In this document: positions 60,891-64,000 of the stretch, in pieces | Position numbering within the stretch: position 1 is the first letter of the stretch | How the letters are laid out: every line of letters starts with the position of its first letter | Origin: Hyphomonadaceae bacterium TMED5 | GTDB lineage: Bacteria; Pseudomonadota; Alphaproteobacteria; Caulobacterales; Hyphomonadaceae | Length of the DNA: 64,000 nt | NCBI GenBank assembly: GCA_002173095.1 | Contig: NHBK01000002.1 | Coordinates: forward strand, 1 to 64,000 | Reading direction: 5' to 3' | The notes under the pieces: generated by a model | The model's database searches: none | The model's input: the letters and a program-made list of their open reading frames with translations, nothing else | What the model was told of the DNA's origin: nothing | Translations under genes and position numbers: made by a program

Positions 60891-62087
60891 CTATGCCTTA
60901 ACTTCAGTATTATGAGCAGCCATCAGATCCGCGAAACGGCGGAAGATGTAGAAGCTGTCCTGTGGGCCGGGGGACGCTTCCGGGTGGTGCTGAACTGAGA
61001 TGATCGGCTTGCCTTCTACGCTGAGGCCGGAGTTCGTGCCGTCAAACAGAGAGACGTGAGACTGCTCTACGCCAGCGGGCAGGGTTTCCGGGTTCACGGT
61101 GAAGCCATGGTTCATGGAGACGATCTCTACCTTGCCGGTGGAGAGGTCTTTGACCGGATGGTTCGCGCCATGGTGGCCCTGAGGCATTTTCATAGTCTGC
61201 GCGCCGAGTGATAGTGCCAGAAGCTGGTGGCCGAGGCAGATACCGAGAATAGGCGTGCCCGATTCGATCAGCGCTTTGATGGTTGGAACGGCATATTCGC
61301 CCGTCGCGGCCGGGTCGCCCGGGCCGTTGGACAGCACAATACCATCTGGCTTGAGCGCCAGAACGTCTTCGGCCGTCGAATTGCCCGGCAAAACCGTGCA
61401 ACGCGCGCCAGCCTCAGAGAGGTTGCGCAGAATGTTTTTCTTCACGCCGAAGTCCAGAACCACGACGTGGTGGGCGGCATCATCCAGAGGCGTGAAGCCG
61501 GATTCCCATTTCCAGTTTTGTTCAGAATGGGCATAGCGCGCGAGCGGGCCAACGACTTTGGCAAGGTCAGCGCCTTCAACGCCTTCGAATGCGTCCAGCT
61601 CTTTGCACAGGTCTGCGATGGAGACCGTCTCGTCAGAGGCGATGTTCGCGATAATGCCGTTCACCATGCCGGTTTCACGGATTTTCCGGGTGATGGCGCG
61701 GGTGTCCACGCCAGACAGGCCGACAATGCCTTTGCGGCGCAGCCAGGCATCGAAATGGTCAACAGCGCGCCAGTTTGATGGTGAGGTGATAGGAGCCCGG
61801 AAGATGGCGCCGCGTGCAGCGCGGGCGGCCTGAGGGGAGCTTTCCTCATGGTCGTCAGCATTCGCGCCGACATTGCCAATATGCGGGAAGGTGAAGACGA
61901 TCGTCTGTGAAGCATAGGACGGATCGGTCAGGATTTCCTGATATCCGGTGATCGCCGTGTTGAAGCAGACTTCTGCAGTTGCGGTACCTTCTGCCCCGCT
62001 ACCTCGCCCGAAAAAGACTTCGCCGGTTGCCAGCACCAGTGCGCCGGTGGCTTCAATCAACTCTTGATCATCGGTAAGGAAAGGCAT
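60891..62087 (-). CDS. carA: Carbamoyl-phosphate synthase small subunit
   Basis: 398 residues from ATG 62085-62087 ([20 protein letters not shown]), with AAGG upstream; the frame extends further but without an SD. Motifs: the CPSase small-chain N-domain with [13 protein letters not shown] and [13 protein letters not shown]; glutaminase [14 protein letters not shown] (nucleophile Cys) and [11 protein letters not shown] (His, Glu). It supplies ammonia to CarB for arginine and pyrimidine synthesis. carB is not in the window. Between it and the symporter an ATCAGGCA/TGCCTGAT hairpin (60836-60863) lacks a T-run. Confidence 0.96.
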   Translation of the reverse strand: MPFLTDDQELIEATGALVLATGEVFFGRGSGAEGTATAEVCFNTAITGYQEILTDPSYASQTIVFTFPHIGNVGANADDHEESSPQAARAARGAIFRAPITSPSNWRAVDHFDAWLRRKGIVGLSGVDTRAITRKIRETGMVNGIIANIASDETVSIADLCKELDAFEGVEGADLAKVVGPLARYAHSEQNWKWESGFTPLDDAAHHVVVLDFGVKKNILRNLSEAGARCTVLPGNSTAEDVLALKPDGIVLSNGPGDPAATGEYAVPTIKALIESGTPILGICLGHQLLALSLGAQTMKMPQGHHGANHPVKDLSTGKVEIVSMNHGFTVNPETLPAGVEQSHVSLFDGTNSGLSVEGKPIISVQHHPEASPGPQDSFYIFRRFADLMAAHNTEVKA

Positions 62088-62247
62088 AATACGGCAACCT
62101 TGTTCAGTTAGAGGGCGGTGAGGTCCGCCGGGCAAACGCGCGAGGGGTAGAACTCGTGGGAACAATCGTCAAGCTGGTTACGTAGTACAATTACAACGTT
62201 TTTCGCGTAACCTGACTTGGAAGCCAAAGAGAAGCACTGATTCCTAT

Positions 62248-62733
62248 ATGACAGAGCAGAAGTTACATGCGCCTAAGCTGCGCGCCATGCTGGAAGCTGA
62301 CCTTGCGAAAGCCGAAGCGACGGAAGCTGATTCCGTCGAGGTTTCCACGCTGCGCCTCGTAATGTGCGCCGTACATGACCGTGATGCCGATGCCCGTGCG
62401 CATGACCAGTGCCAGGGCTGTGATGATTCAGTTATTCAGGATGTGCTGAGCCTGATGGTTCGCCAGCGTGAAGAGTCTGCTGATCGCTATGAAAATGCTG
62501 GCCGCATCGAAATGGCTGACCGCGAGCGCGAAGAAGCTGAGGTTATTCAGCGTTATCTTCCTAAGCCTCTCGAAGGTAAAGAGCTTGAAGCGGTGATTGG
62601 CGGCGTGATTGATGATCTTGAAGCGCGAAGCCTCAAAGATCTTGGTCGCTGCATGAACGAGCTGAAAGCGCGCTATCCGGATTGTCTGGACCCGCGCGAA
62701 GCAGGCAAAAAAGTAAAAGCCGCACTGGGCTGA
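62248..62733 (+). CDS. GatB/YqeY domain protein
   Basis: 161 residues. The GatB/YqeY fold is shown by VEVSTLRLVMCAVHDRDADAR, IQDVLSLMVRQREESADRYENAGR, ERE...EVIQRYLPKPL and the C-terminal LKARYPDCLDPREAGKKVKAALG. It diverges from carA. Role is tRNA-dependent amidation accessory (inferred from family); exact function is unknown. Confidence 0.94.
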   Translation: MTEQKLHAPKLRAMLEADLAKAEATEADSVEVSTLRLVMCAVHDRDADARAHDQCQGCDDSVIQDVLSLMVRQREESADRYENAGRIEMADREREEAEVIQRYLPKPLEGKELEAVIGGVIDDLEARSLKDLGRCMNELKARYPDCLDPREAGKKVKAALG

Positions 62734-62748
62734 CAGCAAAAGCGCGTC

Positions 62749-63519
62749 CTACCAGACGCCCTTGCTGATTCCAGTCCACAAATATCCGAATAAGGTTGGT
62801 GCAAAGTACTGCTTTGACGGCATTTCGCGTTTGTATGGCGTGAGTGTGCCATTCAGTGCGTCGCGCATGGCGTTCAGCACAATCTCACGGCTGCCAGAGG
62901 CAATGCGCCAGATATAGGTGTGGAAATTATCGCCCGGGCGGGTTTTGACCTGAGACTGATAGAGAATATCACCTGTATCCACGCCTTCGTCGACAAGATG
63001 TACCGTCGCGCCGAAATGTTCAGGCTCGCCATTGGCCAGTGCGAAATAGCCGCCAAACATGCCGCGATAAGCCGGGTTGATGCCTGAGTGATAGTTGATG
63101 AAAGGCGCGTTCACGCTGCGCAGGGTCTTTTTACCGATCATGCGGCAGTTGATCACAAACACAGCCTTTGGCGCATAGCGAGTGAGGGCCTCACGGGCGG
63201 CCTCACTGTTGACGCTTGGCACTTCGGTGACTTCGAGGCCTTCAGGCATGTCCGGTTCAAGGTCATGCTCTTCAATCATCTGATCAATCAGCTCATGGGT
63301 TTTGCGCTTGGTGAGCTTCATCGGCAGACGCGCAGCCTGCATGCTGGCCACTGTAACAGGGCCAAGCATTTTCAGGCGACGTTTCCAGAAAGTCTTGGAG
63401 GGTTCGCCATCTTCCACAATGACAGGGAAGTCGCCGAATTCCTTGCGCAGGGCATTCACCATGATCCATGCGTGCGGGGCGTCCCCGACCAGTGCAACGA
63501 ATGGGTAGTGTCCAGACAT
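62749..63519 (-). CDS. Formyltransferase-like protein (methionyl-tRNA formyltransferase family)
   Basis: 256 residues. The catalytic Asn-His-Asp set is visible as VINCRMI, NYHSGINPAYRG and VDEGVDTGDILY, the formyltransferase fold. It lacks the C-terminal tRNA-binding domain of Fmt and starts with an atypical MSGHYPFVALVGD segment, so it is not the main fmt. It may act on sugar or nucleotide formylation; the substrate is open. It converges with the yqeY-like gene. Confidence 0.85.
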   Translation of the reverse strand: MSGHYPFVALVGDAPHAWIMVNALRKEFGDFPVIVEDGEPSKTFWKRRLKMLGPVTVASMQAARLPMKLTKRKTHELIDQMIEEHDLEPDMPEGLEVTEVPSVNSEAAREALTRYAPKAVFVINCRMIGKKTLRSVNAPFINYHSGINPAYRGMFGGYFALANGEPEHFGATVHLVDEGVDTGDILYQSQVKTRPGDNFHTYIWRIASGSREIVLNAMRDALNGTLTPYKREMPSKQYFAPTLFGYLWTGISKGVW

Positions 63520-63591
63520 GATACATCTCCAAGTGATTCAATCACAGAGATGCAAAAACCGTGCGGAAGGGTCAGCTAATCTTGATCTGGA

Positions 63592-64000
63592 TCAATAGCC
63601 CGGACCATGTTCGTCCAGACCGATACGAGAAATATCGTATGGCGTCGTCTGGTACATATTGCTGATCCAGTTGCCGAATAGAAGGTGGGCGTGCGAGCGC
63701 CAGCGGTTCATGGGCTTCTTCGCGGGGTCATTATCCGGGAAGTAATTATACGGCATCTGAATAGGCTTACCGGCATCAAGATCGCGGAAATACTCTTCGG
63801 CCAGCGAAGTGGAATCATACTCGATATGATTGAACACATAGAGCCGGTTCTTGTGCCGCTCATGCACGATACAAAGGCCGGTATGAGAGGAATTCATCAG
63901 AATTTCGAGGCCATCGGTGTTGCGCACATCTTCTGCCCGACATTCCGTCCAGCGTGAAACCGGGATCATGAAGTCATCGGAAAAGCCATTCATATAAGGC
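63592..64000 (-). CDS. metA: Homoserine O-acyltransferase, C-terminal part
   Basis: Only the last about 136 residues are in the window; the frame is open at the right edge. The MetA family tail is clear: [36 protein letters not shown] (catalytic His and Glu), [28 protein letters not shown] and [12 protein letters not shown]. It acylates homoserine in methionine synthesis. The residue that tells acetyl- from succinyl-CoA use lies outside the window. Confidence 0.93.
   Translation of the reverse strand, partial: PYMNGFSDDFMIPVSRWTECRAEDVRNTDGLEILMNSSHTGLCIVHERHKNRLYVFNHIEYDSTSLAEEYFRDLDAGKPIQMPYNYFPDNDPAKKPMNRWRSHAHLLFGNWISNMYQTTPYDISRIGLDEHGPGY

Overview
This window looks like chromosomal DNA from an alphaproteobacterium, most likely a marine Hyphomonadaceae/Caulobacterales relative. 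That placement is an inference from gene content and protein style, not a database match. Supporting signs are DUF4170, the Kdo/lipid A gene set, a GatB/YqeY protein, a globin-coupled chemotaxis sensor, H-NOX, CcrM/CtrA-era gene styles, moderate GC and dense coding. The window has no rRNA, tRNA, CRISPR array or insertion sequence that I can support.

Left part (1-8107). The window opens inside a glycine/arginine-rich protein made of 60-63 bp DNA repeats. A lone receiver domain that may start on ATT follows, then a small membrane protein. A zinc-uptake locus comes next: a minus-strand operon (DUF2796/ZrgA, ABC ATPase, FtsX-like permease, DUF3299) diverges from a ZIP-family transporter across a Zur-like palindrome. 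A single-domain response regulator and a hybrid histidine kinase close this part.

8253-18391. Mostly housekeeping: xseA, a haem-globin chemotaxis transducer, a NUDIX hydrolase, a Ca2+/Na+ antiporter, a pteridine-reductase-like SDR, a threonine-aldolase-like enzyme, a TetR regulator and uvrB. Between xseA and the transducer lies a folded RNA candidate with C-rich, anti-Shine-Dalgarno loops (minus strand).

18392-22983 is the accessory region. Two diverged copies of the uvrB 3' end, each interrupted by a palindromic element, sit directly behind uvrB. Then come a three-gene cassette (two-TM protein, ImmA/IrrE peptidase, Beta-family protein) that is a candidate defence or toxin module, 140-bp direct repeats around small ORFs, REP-like hairpins, and an HTH protein with in-frame palindromic insertions.

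22999-42841 holds assorted metabolism and envelope genes: DUF2254, YCII, tandem tiny lipoproteins, FemAB-like, CPBP protease, an SGNH esterase lipoprotein, cytochrome c, purD, an H-NOX/DHp-only signalling pair, a PadR regulator with its palindrome, mtgA and rluB-like. Notable here is a D-amino-acid-oxidase-like protein at 37160-38287 whose sequence order is circularly permuted.

43627-53084 is an outer-membrane lipid block: an LpxL-like acyltransferase, lpxK, waaA and a DUF374 acyltransferase on the minus strand; a phosphatase, pmbA, a CysQ-like phosphatase, DUF4170 and an MsbA-like exporter on the plus strand. The right end carries pyk, a serine hydrolase, ubiA, rsmE, a dicarboxylate symporter, carA, a yqeY-like gene, a formyltransferase-like gene and the 3' end of metA.
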